From contig NC_080417.1 in NCBI RefSeq assembly GCF_029873635.1, forward strand, positions 27,991,682-28,055,681: DNA of 64,000 bases. Direction: 5' to 3'. The position numbers were made by a program, and so were the translations under genes. How positions within the stretch are numbered: the stretch's first letter is position 1; the number at the start of each line of letters is the position of its first letter. Source of the stretch: Malania oleifera. Its lineage: Eukaryota; Streptophyta; Magnoliopsida; Santalales; Ximeniaceae. The notes below the pieces were generated by a model, which did no database searches, was not told the origin of the DNA, and saw only the letters and a list, made by a program, of their open reading frames with translations. Below are positions 47,520 through 59,179 of this stretch, one piece after another.

Positions 47520-49874
47520 TGTGACGCCCCGAACCCGCCAAGTGGGACCCAGGTGCCACTTGTTCCAATCACTTGTATCTGATACCATAATTAACATGCA
47601 CCCAGTGAAACATAAATATGTACCCTCAAATAAATACCAGAGTTCTATATAACAACCCAAAAAACAAACACTACAACATCCAGATATCCATATCCACATC
47701 CAGCATTTAAAACATAATGCAGTACAAATACATCTGTATATATATATATGCCAGTATCTCACAATATCCCAAAAAGAAACCACCAAATACAATCCCAGCC
47801 TAGGCCTTCAAACCCGGTCTCCAAAAGAACCTGAAAAATTGTTAATCCACTAGGGTGAGACACTTCTCAATAAGGGTGGAATAAATTATAACAGTGTGTG
47901 ACAACTGAGTTTTAATATTTATGTTTCAAAATAAACTGCTTCTCATATAACATCTACAACAACTGAGAAAATGTACCATTAATAACATCCCCGACATCTA
48001 ATATCATACACACATCCAATATGCACAAGTACATAATTTTTATGCAGGCGAAAGTCCCCAAGGATAGGGAAGATTACCCGCCAATACAAGTAGTTTCCCT
48101 CTGCTCTAGTACTAAAAACTACGTACTAGAGCACTCACCTTACTCAGTAAATCCTCAAGTAAAGTATTGCCTCGCCGCTAGTACACACATCTTTATTATT
48201 TAAAAGGCGAAGGTTTCCGAGGATTAGGATGTCTACCCGCCCATACAAGTAGCATTCCTTTGCACTGATACCAAAAAACTACCCAGAAGAGCACTCGCCT
48301 TTCTCAGCAAGCCCCCGATGGTATGTTTACCTCGCCGCATGCACACACATGCATTCACAATGTGCTATACCATTATTTTTATGCTATAATTAAATTCACA
48401 TGCGGACAACACATCCACACAGGAATCATGCATCTCATACTTCATCTTCCAATGTCCTCAGTACGTGGCCCACACAGAGTAACTGCGTACATGTCAGTAA
48501 GTGGCCCACACAGGCACCTACGTACTTCTTATCTACACGTACCCCACACAGGCACCACCACCCACACAGGGTACATAACATGGCCCACACAGTTACCACC
48601 ATGCACACAGGATGCATAACATGGCCCACACAGGCGCCATTATCCACATAAGATATAACGTGGCCCACACAGGCACCACTCTAGCTTGCGCGACACGTGG
48701 CCCACACAGGCACTACTATTCACCAGTATCCAATCCCCATGACCTATCCATCGTACATTAGTAGAACAAGCTCCTCGACCTGCCAATCTCCTACTCGATA
48801 TAAATGACAATATAACGAGCTCCTTGATCTGCCAACGTCATATCATGATTTATATCTAGGCAATATAACAACCTCCTCATGCCAATGTTATATTGAGATC
48901 CATACTAATAATCACACCAGTTAATTCACATAGACGCATCAATGCATTTCCACACAAGAATCCAACATATTAATTCATTCATCATGTCATAATCATTCCA
49001 AATATCTCCACATGCAAACCCAAATGCCACAGTAATTCATATTCAATTTATTAGGAAAATTGTTCCCATGTCACACAAATTTAATATCATATGCAATTAT
49101 CCCAAATATAAACCTTAAACAAAATCATCATTTTCTAGTATTCAGACGATTCTAAAAATCATATAGATAAATAATAAATTTCATACGCTCGTAAATGACC
49201 GATTCACCTTAATAAAATACTAATATAATTTTATTTCCCCTTACCTGATTCCCTGAATCACGCTTGCAGGGCTCCCAAAATTATTCCCGCGGCGCTCACC
49301 TGAACCCTGATTCAATCAAATCAATCCTAATAAAATATTATTTTAATCTTTCCTAATTTACAATAATTAAATATCAATTAATTTCTAAATAACCCGTTTA
49401 TCCTAACTTTGGGGCTATTTCTACAATGACCTCACAAGAAATCTGCTCTACTAGACTTGTAGAGAATCATCCCTAAATTCTCGTGGTGGTGTTAGATCAC
49501 TTATTTGACTTAAAATTTAAGAAAAATTGAGGTAAAAATGAGAATTTGCCTTACCCCAGGTGATATGCTCACGTTACTTCTATGATAAATCCACTTTGAT
49601 AGATATGTCGGTGGCGGAGAATAGAGTCTAGTAGTATTTTCGGATTTTCAATTGGACGAGAATCCGCCGTGAAATCATAGAAAGAAGAGGAGTGGAGAGC
49701 GTGAGCTGAAAGAATTTTTTTTTTTCTCTTTCTCTTTCTTTTCCTTTCTGCGCGTGAAGCTCTCCCTTTTTTTTTTCCTTTCCACTTCCTGTTTGCTATA
49801 GGATGCTTAATAACTAAGTTTCCTTTTCCCTTTTTTTTTTTTTTTTTATTTCCTTTATCCTTTACTTTTATATA

Positions 49875-49907
<33 letters not shown>

Positions 49908-49977
49908 TTATATATATATATATACTTTTATATACATACATATATATATATATAATTTATACTTATATGTAATTAAG

Positions 49978-50013
<36 letters not shown>

Positions 50014-50114
50014 CTCACAATCCTCAAATTTCTTAATTTAATTAATTTTCTTAATAATAATTAATTAATTAATAAATAATAACTTTTTTAATTAATTTTT
50101 TTTTGGTCGTTACA
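47520..50114 (-). mobile_element. Array E, LTR 3
   Basis: 2595 bp, TGTGACGCCCCGAACCCGCC at 47520 to GGTCGTTACA at 50114, followed by target duplication TTTAT (50115-50119), a perfect match to the one before LTR 1. This shows that the block 41565-50114 entered D as one unit or was extended in place by recombination. It has the GTGGCCCACACAGGCACC cluster at about 48465-48720 and several (TA)n runs at about 49870-50010. Confidence 0.9.
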
Positions 50115-50331
50115 TTTATGAATACCATAGATATATTCTCAAGTGTTTTAATATATATAAAATATGAATCGTATAATTGAGTGCACACTTGAATCAAACC
50201 ATTAAATCAATAGCACAACCTTAATCAAGTAACAATCTTGTTAAAATAAATATGTATATGTTTAAGCAATTTCAAGATCAACCTTTTAATACCTAATCAA
50301 AAATAGATTTTTCAATAATATGTTCCATGAA

Positions 50332-50375
<44 letters not shown>

Positions 50376-50847
50376 TATTGAATAAAAAAAATCAATTAAT
50401 AGCTAAACAACTTTTTCAAGTAATGATCTTTTCAAAAACAATTTTTTATATGTATGAACACACACAAGATCAAACTTTTCTAAAGATAATCAAGAACAAG
50501 TAATGAGATGAGAAGTTCTTGAAGATAATAACTTGAATGATCAAACCTCAATACTAGAATGAGAATTCAGATGAGTAAACAAGTTCCCTTTGAGATTCTG
50601 AGTTGATTTGCCCAAGCTTGATGGTTAGAGATTGAAGTGTAGGCAATCGTATAGCAATAGGAGCAAGTTTTCAATGTTCTTTCAACAAGATGTGTTCTTC
50701 TCTTTCTTGAGTGTCTTAGCTTTTGTTTTAGGGTTTAGATATTCAGTATATATAGTGTCTTACCCTTAGGATTGATCTCAACCATTTGATCAAAGAAATA
50801 GCTCACAAGTTTGTTTAATAAAAATCACAATTTTAAGTTTCTCGTAG

Positions 50848-51110
50848 GTTCAGGCGCCTGAGGGTGAAAGCCCAGGCGACCGAAGTTCCTTAACCCTTTG
50901 AAAATTTAACTTGGGATGCAGGGTCAGGCGCCTAAAGATAGGGTCAGGCTCCTGAAGTGGTTCAAGCGCCTGAGGTTCTAGGGTCAGGCGACCGAGGTGC
51001 CTCGATCAACTTGCTGTGTTTTCCCATTAATTCTCCATGCTACTGAACTTAATCTTCAAGCTCCTGAAGAAATTCCTTAGGCTAATGAGGATGAGTTCAG
51101 GCTATCGAAG
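50848..51110 (-). repeat. TCAGGCGCCTGA motif array in the 3' LTR of D
   Basis: About nine variants of the palindrome TCAGGCGCCTGA and half-sites such as CAGGCGACCGA, for example at about 50851, 50873, 50930, 50946, 50963 and 50983. The same array is at about 58468-58735 in the 5' LTR, with more CG steps lost. It is upstream of the minus-strand TATA at 50747-50754. Confidence 0.85.
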
Positions 51111-51552
51111 TCCCCTTTTTCTCAATTTTCCTTTTCTAATTTAAAAATCTTCTTTGCTCTTTTTCTTGGGTATTTTATAAAACATATTTTCCATGATTTT
51201 AAAAGTATTTCTAAGTCCATGAAAGTATCCTAATGATGTACATGAAATGCATGAATCCTAAAATCATTCTATGTTACGTTGAGCCTCCAATTAAATCATA
51301 TGAAATTGTAAGTACATGAGTTCTAAATACCCATTCCCAAGATGTTCTTTAACTTTACCGCTTGCATCTTGATTTTCATACTCTTTGAGTTCCATGAATC
51401 TTTGCAAGATGTGTCAGCTTTACTTTATGGCTTCCATGACTCGTTATCTTTCCATGCATGCTTAATATGGTTCCTGTTCACAAACTCAATGCACATATCA
51501 AATACCAAGTGATTTATCATTATCAAAACCAGATTGGACTCATAGAGTCAAC

Positions 51553-52015
51553 AATCTCCCCCTTTTTGATGATGACAAATGCATGAGCAAAAAAAATATA
51601 TAATGGGTTACGCCTAACAAGGCTCCCTCTCAATGAATGCATCAAATATTCAATGAATAACAATATGCTCATGTTCATACACAAAGTTCCTGAATATGCT
51701 CATAATTAATATGCTCATGATGTTTCACTCCATGACATCAATAATTGTTTCTCCCCCTTTGCATATCTCCCTCTTTGCATAATTCCATTCTATTATTTTT
51801 GCTTCCATTTTATTATTTATTCTTCCAATTTTCTCCCCCTTTTGACATCAACAAAAAGGTGTAAACTAATAAAGCATGAGTAGACGTACCCTTATGTTCT
51901 TCTCCTCTTAGAAATCTTAAGGTTTTAAACGTGTCCAATTGTTGATTAATGCAATACCAAGTGATTATATCGTAAGTGACGTTACTCCCCCTAAATTATA
52001 TCATCTAACATAATT
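51553..52015 (-). other. Element D 3' non-coding region with several polypurine tracts
   Basis: On the minus strand the tract TCAAAAAGGGGGAGAT ends at 51553 against the 3' LTR. Further AAAGGGGGAG-like tracts lie at about 51751-51758, 51834-51842 and 51984-51990, and a weaker one at about 51767. Multiple polypurine tracts are a known Sirevirus trait. No env-like frame is present. Confidence 0.75.
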
Positions 52016-53582
52016 CTAAGCAACCTCTCGACTATGCATGATACCTAATTCACGTCTAATTTGGATAAACCTATCCTCTGCAAGTGGTTTCGTGAATATA
52101 TCTACCCATTGTTCATCCGTGCATACAAACTTTACTGTCACATCCCCTTTTTGTACATGGTCACAAAGAAAGTGATGTCGTATTTCTATGGGCTTAGTTC
52201 GTGAATATAATATGGGATTCTTTGAGATATTTATTGTACTCGTATTATCGCATCTTATAGGGATATTTTCATAACTTAATCCAAAATCCTTCAGTTGTTG
52301 CTTCATGTAAAGCGTTTGAGCACAACAACTACCTACCGCTATGTATTCAGCCCCAGCTATGGAAAGAGCAACTGAATTTTGTTTCTTGGAAAACCAAGAG
52401 ACCAAGGAGTGTTCTAAGAAATGACAAGTACCACTAGTGCTCTTCCTATCCACTTTGCTACCCGTAAAATCAGCATCTAAATAACTAAGAATCTCAAAGG
52501 ATGTGTACTTAGGATACCATAACCCAATGTCCACGGTTCCTATTAGATATCTAAGTATTCGTTTAACAGCTAGCAAATGAGATTCTTTTGGTGCAGACTG
52601 AAATCTTGCGCACAAACATACGCTAAACATTATATCTGGTCTACTGGCAATCAGGTGTAACAAGCTACTTATCATTCCACGATATAGCTTGACGTCTACT
52701 GGTATACCTTGTTCATCTTTGTCTAATTTTAATGAAGCGCTCATAAGTGTACCTAGTATTTTTCTGTCTACCCTATTAAAATTTTTGAGTAAGTTTCTAA
52801 TATAATTTGATTGATTTATGATATTCCATGATTTGCTTGTTTGATCTGAAGTCCTAGGAAGAAATTTAGTTCACCCATCATGCTCATCTCAAATTCATTT
52901 TGCATGGTATTGGTAAATTCATTACACAATTCTTTATCTATAGCGCCAAATATGATGTCATCTACATATACTTGTACTAGGAGAATATCATCTTTCTCAG
53001 ACTTTATGAACAGGGTTGTATCTATCTTTCCTTTTGTAAATCCATTTTCTAATAGAAAACCGCTTAACCTTTCATACCAAACTCTAGGAGCTTGCTTTAA
53101 ACCGTACAAGACTTTTGTCAGTCTATACACGTGATCTGGATTCTTATGATTTTCAAAGCCTAGGGGTTGTTCTACATACACTTCTTCATTTATGTAGCCA
53201 TTTAAAAATGCGCTTTTGACGTCCATTTGATATAGCTTGAAATCCTTAAAAGCTGCATATGCTAAAAGCATTCGTATGGCTTCCATCCTAACTACAGGGG
53301 CAAATGTTTCTTCAAATCTATAACGTCTTCTTGATTATATCCCTGAGATACTAATCTAGCCTTATTTCTCACAACTACTCCATGTTCGTCTTTCTTATTC
53401 TTATATATCGATTTAGTCCCTATGATTGACTTATCCTCAGGTCTGGGAACTAATGTCCATACTTTGTTTCTCTCAAATTGATTTAATTCTTCTTGCATGG
53501 ACATCACCCAAGATTCATCCTCTATAGCTTTACTCACATTCTTAGGTTCTTCTTGAGATAGAAAAGCAAAATGACTAACCAT
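52016..53582 (-). pseudogene. Element D reverse transcriptase and RNase H
   Basis: Minus-strand Copia RT: SWVMSMQEELNQFERNKVW (53292-53582), frameshift near 53290, then DVKSAFLNGYINEEVYVEQP, GLKQAPRVWYERL and the active site VQVYVDDIIFGA (52816-53286). Next, after a stop near 52815, comes the connection and RNase H (52016-52744): GMISSLLHLIASRPDIMFSV, RKSTSGTCHFLE, and VKFVCTDEQWVDIFTKPLAEDRF near the end. The catalytic Asp pair is intact. Only a few lesions separate long open pieces, so D is younger than A, F or H. Confidence 0.93.
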
Positions 53583-53869
53583 GTACCTAAGAGAGGAGCG
53601 AGTGGCTACTCCACGTAATGGTTTACCTATTATTTGATCTATAGGATGATTCTTTATGTATTTCTATTCTCTAGGTGGTTCATTAACCTCATTTTCAGTT
53701 TGATCAATTTCAATGGATGGTTCCTTTAGTTCTTTTTTCTTTTTTGAATCATTCTCAATTAATAGTTCTTCAAATTCCTGTTTAATTCAATTTCATCTTC
53801 ATCAGTTCTTTTGGAGAAGGGATTTGACTCATCGAACACTACATGAATAGATTCTATGACCGTCAATGT
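53583..53869 (-). pseudogene. Element D linker between integrase and reverse transcriptase
   Basis: Low-complexity polar, acidic region that in Copia elements joins integrase to RT. It is interrupted by stops and frameshifts; no catalytic motif is expected here. Confidence 0.6.
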
Positions 53870-54441
53870 TCATTTATTATATACTCTATAGGATTTACTA
53901 TCTAAGGCATACCCTAGGAAGATACCTTCATTCGATTTCACATCAAACTTTCCTAGATGCTCATTGTCTCTAAGCACAAAAAATTTACAGCCGAAGACAT
54001 GAAAATATGATATGTTTGGTCTATGGCCATTCCATAATTCATAAGGAGTCTTATTAAGTGATGGTCTAATCAGAACTCTATTTAGCACATAACAGGCGGT
54101 ATTCACTGCCTCGACCCAGAAGTGTTTAGGTAATTTATGTTTGTTAAGCATAGTTCTGGCCATTTCTTGTATAGACCTATTCTTCCTTTCAACTACACCG
54201 TTCTGTTGCGGTGTTCTAGGAGCTGAAAAATTATGAGCAATTCCTAATGGATTACAATAGTCTTTCATGCCTTGATTTTTAAGTTCTCTACCCCTATCAC
54301 TTCAAATTTTAGTAATTGTGTATCCCTTTTCATTTTGGACTTACTTGCATAGGTTTATAAATTGTTCATATGCTTCATCTTTGTGCCTAATAATAATACC
54401 CATGTGTATCTTGAAAAATCATCAACTATGACAAAAGCGTA
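53870..54441 (-). pseudogene. Element D integrase core, C-terminal part
   Basis: Minus strand: NFSAPRTPQQNGVVERKNRS with the catalytic Glu, then FWVEAVNTACYVLNRVLIRP, YELWNGHRPNISYFHVFGCK and GIFLGYALDSKSYRVYN, the regular Copia order (53870-54268). The stretch 54269-54441, holding the middle of the core, has stops and a frameshift. The first catalytic Asp is in the upstream open piece (LHLDLFGSNP, about 54470). Confidence 0.9.
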
Positions 54442-55128
54442 TTACTTTCCTCCTAAACTATGAATTGGGTTTGATCCAAATAAGTCTAAATGTAGCATTT
54501 GGAGTGACCTAGTAGTGGAGATCACTTTTTTCTTTTTAAAGCTTGTTCTTGCTTGTTTTCCTAGTTGGCATGCATCGCCGATTTTATCTTTCACAAATTT
54601 AGTCTTAGGTAGTCCCTTAACTAATTCTTTCTTAACTAGTTTTGAGATTAAATCCATGTTTGCATGTCCTAGTCTCCTGTGCCAAATCCAGCTTAGTTCA
54701 TTTATAGGAGATAAGCATGTCACACTCTGTGAAGTTAAGTTATCAAAGCTTGTGATATATACATTTTCATGACGCTCAGCAATGAACAATTTCTTATTAT
54801 CAGTTTTGTGTTCAACTATACACTTGTCATGTTCAAATGATGCTTTGTAGCCTTTATCACATAGTTGACTTATGCTCAATAAATTGTACTTTAAACCTTC
54901 AACTAATAAAACATCATCTATGAGTGAGGAATCATTGCCGACTTTACCTACACCTGTGATCCTTCCCTTAGCATTATCTCCAAAAGTAACAAACCCTTCA
55001 TCCTTGGGTATGATGGATGTGAACTTTGCTTTATCCCCTCTCATGTGACGTGAGCATCCGCTATCTATATACCATCTATCTTTTGAGGATGCTAATCTTA
55101 AGCAAATCTGCAAAACACAATCAAACAA
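54442..55128 (-). pseudogene. Element D protease and GAG-pre-integrase
   Basis: Minus strand: WYIDSGCSRHMRGD with the protease Asp intact (about 55070), VTFGDNAKGRITGVGKVG, YNLLSISQLCDKGY, then the pre-integrase WIWHRRLGHANMDLISKL and GDACQLGKQARTSFKKKKVI, where the first Cys of the usual C-x2-C is lost (family CDAC or similar), and LHLDLFGSNPIHSLGGK, the integrase start. The 228 codons are open. It is out of frame with the Gag piece upstream; a TTTTGCAG tract lies at the junction. Confidence 0.9.
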
Positions 55129-55141
55129 CTAGCTTTGGTAC

Positions 55142-56656
55142 CTAGATTGTCTTGGGTCCAGGGGAGTTAGTGTTAGATTGACCTTTGACCTTCCATACTT
55201 TCTTTATTTTTACATCTTTATTTTTTAAAGGACAATTGAATTGTATGTGACCTAACCTTCTACATTTCAAGCATGTAGTATTTCTATAATAATTCTTAGT
55301 TTGAACATATGACTTTGATTCTTTTGTAAAATAACCCATGTAAAGATATCTTTTCTTTAGATTTTCCTTACCATTAAAACCGAGTCCTTCCTTTTCTAGG
55401 GAATTTCTTTGAGATCCTAGGAGCTTTTCAAGATTGTTTTGTCCTTAAATAAATTTACAAATAATTTCAGATTTATCTTTCAAATCCTTTTCTAACTGCT
55501 CAATTTTCAAATCTTTATTACTTATGAAAGATGCATGAGATTTATTTTGACGTTCAAGTAAGCTTGAAAATTCTTTGACTTTGCTTCTTAACTCAGAAAT
55601 TTTCTTTGTTTTCTTCTCAAGCATTTTAATGGTGTACATGTATTCTTGTTTCAGTTCATTATATGAAAACATATCATTTTCATTTTCAGAATCACTAGAA
55701 TAATATGAAGATGATGAAAAAGATGATTGTACCTCAAGGTCATCATGTGCCATTAGACACATATTGTCCACCTCGTCATCACTGGATTCAGATTCTGAAT
55801 TGCTAGTGCTATGTGTATCCCTGCCGACTTTCAGCGCCTTCTTCTTTTTCTTTGAGGCTTTTACGAGCTTGGGGCACTCAGGCTTGATGTGTCCAATTTC
55901 TCGATAGTTGTAGCATGCTGGCGGATCCTCCTTCTTTTTCTTCATGCTTTGCTCTCCTCTTTCCGATTTAGAGTTCTAGAATTTTCTATTGAACTTCTTG
56001 TTCTTCTTCAAAAACTTCCTGAACTTCTTTGTTTGCAAGGCCATGTCATCATCCGTTTCGGAATCACTTTCTTAACTTGAATAGCTTGATGATGCCTTAA
56101 GTGCAGTGACTTTCTTTGCTTTGCTTTGCTCATTTTTCCTCTCGTTTATTGCCAGCTCATAGGTGATGAGCGATCCAATGAGTTCGTCCACCGAAATCTC
56201 CTTGAGATTTCTCCCTTCTGCTATTGCCGTAGCTTTCGCTTCCCACACTGGAGGTAATCCCCTGAGTATTTTCTTGATCAACTCATAAGTAGGGTAAGTT
56301 TTTCCAAGAGCATTTAAAGAGTTAATGATGTGTGTGAATCTAGTGTACATGGATTGTATGGATTCATCAGTCGTCATTTTAAATGCTTCATATTCACTAA
56401 TGAGCATGTCTATCCTACTATCCTTGACTTCCTTAGTGCCTTCATATGTAACTTTTAATTTTTCCCAAATTTCTTTAGCTGAGTTACATGCCATTACCCT
56501 ATTAAATTCATTAACATCTAATGCACAGAAAAGTAAGTTCATGGCAGTGGCATTGATTTGTATTGACTTCCAATCTTCTTCAGTATATTCATCTTCAGTT
56601 TTAGGTACATTAATCTTATCAATTACTTTCATGGGAATGTGATTTCCCTTAGTCAC
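55142..56656 (-). pseudogene. Element D Gag
   Basis: Minus strand, one frame throughout with a few stops. 56072-56656: PMKVIDKINVPKTEDEYTEE, ANSAKEIWEKLKVTYEGTKE and ISVDELIGSLITYELAINER (UBN2 type). 55445-55945: nucleocapsid knuckle CYNYREIGHIKPECPK, in which the second Cys is Tyr, an acidic Ser-rich stretch, then a coiled coil (MLEKKTKKISELRSKVKEF). 55142-55339: second knuckle CLKCRRLGHIQFNCP, then GPKTI-stop-VPK. Stops at about 56071, 55980 and 55444. The N-terminus upstream of 56656 (about 56657-56830) is decayed. Confidence 0.9.
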
Positions 56657-56839
56657 TATTTTCCAAACCTTCCAAATGTATGTTCAGTAGATATATGCTC
56701 ATCCTACATTTCCAATAGGTATAATTTACACCACAGAAAATGGGTGGTCTAGTGGATGAGTGTCCCTCACTGAATGGAGTTACACCAATGTGTGCCATGT
56801 GATCATTTTACAAATTAACTATCAAGTCTATGTAAACCT

Positions 56840-56851
56840 GCTCTAATACCA
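56840..56851 (-). other. Primer binding site of element D
   Basis: Minus strand TGGTATTAGAGC, one change from TGGTATCAGAGC, two bases inside the 5' LTR end at 56854. Confidence 0.88.
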
Positions 56852-56853
56852 AA

Positions 56854-59174
56854 TATTGAATAAGGTGTAATTCCGAGAGGGGAGGGGGTGAATTGGGTAT
56901 TTAAAAATTCTTTGACACTTATTTATCACTTACACCCTTCTTATATATTTAACAATGAATTCTTGTTACTCAATTACTTATGTGCAAGGAAATCCAACCT
57001 ATACATGCAATGTAAACAATTTAAATGTAGTGCTGAAAATAAAGAGTAAAGGGAAGAGAGAAGACAAACACGATTTTACAAGGTTCAACCGACTTGGCCT
57101 ATGTCCTCGCCTTGAGCAACCACTCAAGGATTTCACTAAATCCTTGCTTCTTAAATTGGGACTGAACTTCCCTTACAATCCTGTGCTTATAAGAGACACA
57201 ACTCCCTCCTACTCCGCTGTTTACAAGAGATACAACTCTCTCCTACTCCGCTGCTTACAAGAGATACATCTCTCTCCTCATACACCGGTTCACACATCGA
57301 ACCGTGTATACAATAGAATCTGAAAAGTAACACTAAAAAATGCTTCTAACAAAAGCATGTGAGTACAAAATCAAATTCCTAACACATTAACATATGATTA
57401 AACTTGAAGCTCATGAATATAGGAAAACGATACAATCGTTTTATGTATGATATGCTTCAACACATAAACCCTCTTTAACAAAAACTCCCATATAATGATA
57501 TATTTAAAATGCTTAGGAGAATACTAGGGTTCTAGTTCACTTTGTAAAGATGCACACATATATCTAATGTGAACTTGATAAAAGCCTTATCTTGAATATT
57601 TTTTCAATCTATATCAAAAAACTTTCTATCAAATATTGAATCACAACTCAATCTTTGTAATATGTAAATGTATATGATATGTAATTCAAAGAACAAAATC
57701 TTGAGTATAAGATTTTCTAAACAAGATATCCCTTAATAAAATAAATATTTATGAATACCAAGGATATATTCTCAAGTGTTTTAATATATATAAAATATGA
57801 ATCCTATAACTGAGTGCACATTTGAATCAAACCATTAAATCAATAACACAACCTTAATCAAGTAACGATCTTGTTTAAAATAAATATCCATATGTATAAG
57901 CAATTTCAAGATCAACCTTTTAATACCTAATCAAAAATAGATTTTTCAATAATATGCTCTATGAAAACTATATATATATATATATATATATATACTCTTG
58001 AATAAAAAATAATCAATTAATAGCTAAACAACTTTCTCAAGTAATGATCTTTTCAAAAACAATTTTTTATATGTATGAATACACAAAAGATCAAACTTTT
58101 CAAAAGATAATCAAGAACAAGTAATGAGATGAGAAGTTCTTGAAGATAATAACTTGAATAATCAAACCTCAATACTAAAATGAGAATTCAGATGAGTAAA
58201 CAAGTTCCCTTTGAGATTCTGAGTTGATTTTCCCAAGCTTGTTGGTTAGAGATTGAAGTGTAGACAATCGTATAGCAATAGGAGCAAGTTTTCAATGTTC
58301 TTTCTACAAGATGTGTTCTTCTCTTTCTTAAGTGTCTTAGCTTTTGTTTTAGGGTTTAGATATTCAGTATATATAGTGTCTTACCCTTAGGATTGATCTC
58401 AACTATTGGATCAAAGAAATAGCTCATGAGTTTGTTTAATAAAAATCACAATTTTAAGTTTCCCGCAGGTTCAGGTGCCTGAGGGTGAAAGCCCAGGTGA
58501 TCAAAGTTCCTTAACCCTTTGAAAGTTTAACTTGGGATGTAGGGTCAGGCACCTAAAGATAGGGTCAGGCTCCTGAAGTGGTTCAGGCACCTGAGATTCC
58601 AGGGTCAGGCGACCGAGGTGCCTCGGCCAACTTACTGTGTTTTCCCATTAATTCTCCAAACTACTAAACTTAATCTTCAGGCTCCTGAAGAAATTTTTTG
58701 AGCTACTGAGGGTGAGTTCAGGCTACTGAAGTCCCCTTTTTCTCAAATTTCCATTTCTAATTTAAAAATCTTCTTTGCTCTTTTTCTTGGGTCTTTTATA
58801 AAACATATTTTCCATGATTTTGAAAGTATTTCTAAGTCCATGAAAGTACCCTAATGATGTACATGAAATGCATGAATCCTAAAATCATTCTAAGTTACGT
58901 TGAGCCTCAAATTAAATCATATGAAAATGTAAGTACATAAGTTATAAATACCCATTCCCAAGATGTTCTTGAACTTTGCCGCTTGCATCTTGATTCTCGT
59001 ATTCTTTGAGTTCCATGGATCTTGTCAAGATGTGTCAACTTTACTTTATGGCTTCCATGACTCGTTATCTTTCCGTGCATGCTTAATATGGTTCTTGTTT
59101 ACAAACTCAATGCACAAATCAAATATCAAGTGATTTGTCATTATCAAAACCAGATTGGACTCATAGAGTCAACT
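56854..59174 (-). mobile_element. 5' LTR of Sirevirus element D
   Basis: 2321 bp. The inner end (TATTGAATAAGG on the plus strand) corresponds to TGTTGAATCAGG of the partner; the outer end GAGTCAACT at 59174 corresponds to GAGTCAACA, so the terminal A has changed. The right target duplication GATTC (59175-59179) matches 40661-40665 exactly, which proves that the two LTRs and all between them are one insertion. TATA at about 58368-58375, motif array at about 58468-58735, (TA)n at about 57969-57992. Confidence 0.94.
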
Positions 59175-59179
59175 GATTC

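Larger units (their letters stand above)
40666..51552 (-). mobile_element. 3' LTR of Sirevirus element D, split by array E
   Basis: In minus orientation the LTR starts TGTTGACTCTATGAG at 51552, directly after a polypurine tract, and ends TTCAACA at 40666. Without array E and one target duplication (8555 bp), it is about 2332 bp and aligns by eye along its length with the 5' LTR at 56854-59174. It contains a TATA (TATATATA, about 50747-50754), a TCAGGCGCCTGA motif array (about 50848-51110), the U5 block in complement (40887-40935) and a (TA)n run at about 50337-50374. Confidence 0.92.

Noticed and set aside
42363-48668. His/Thr/Pro-rich open frames in array E (for example 42363-42659, 48323-48619, 48400-48651)
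   Set aside because: They come from the repeated GTGGCCCACACAGGCACC units, occur in several frames and both strands, and have no start context or domain. They are repeat artefacts.
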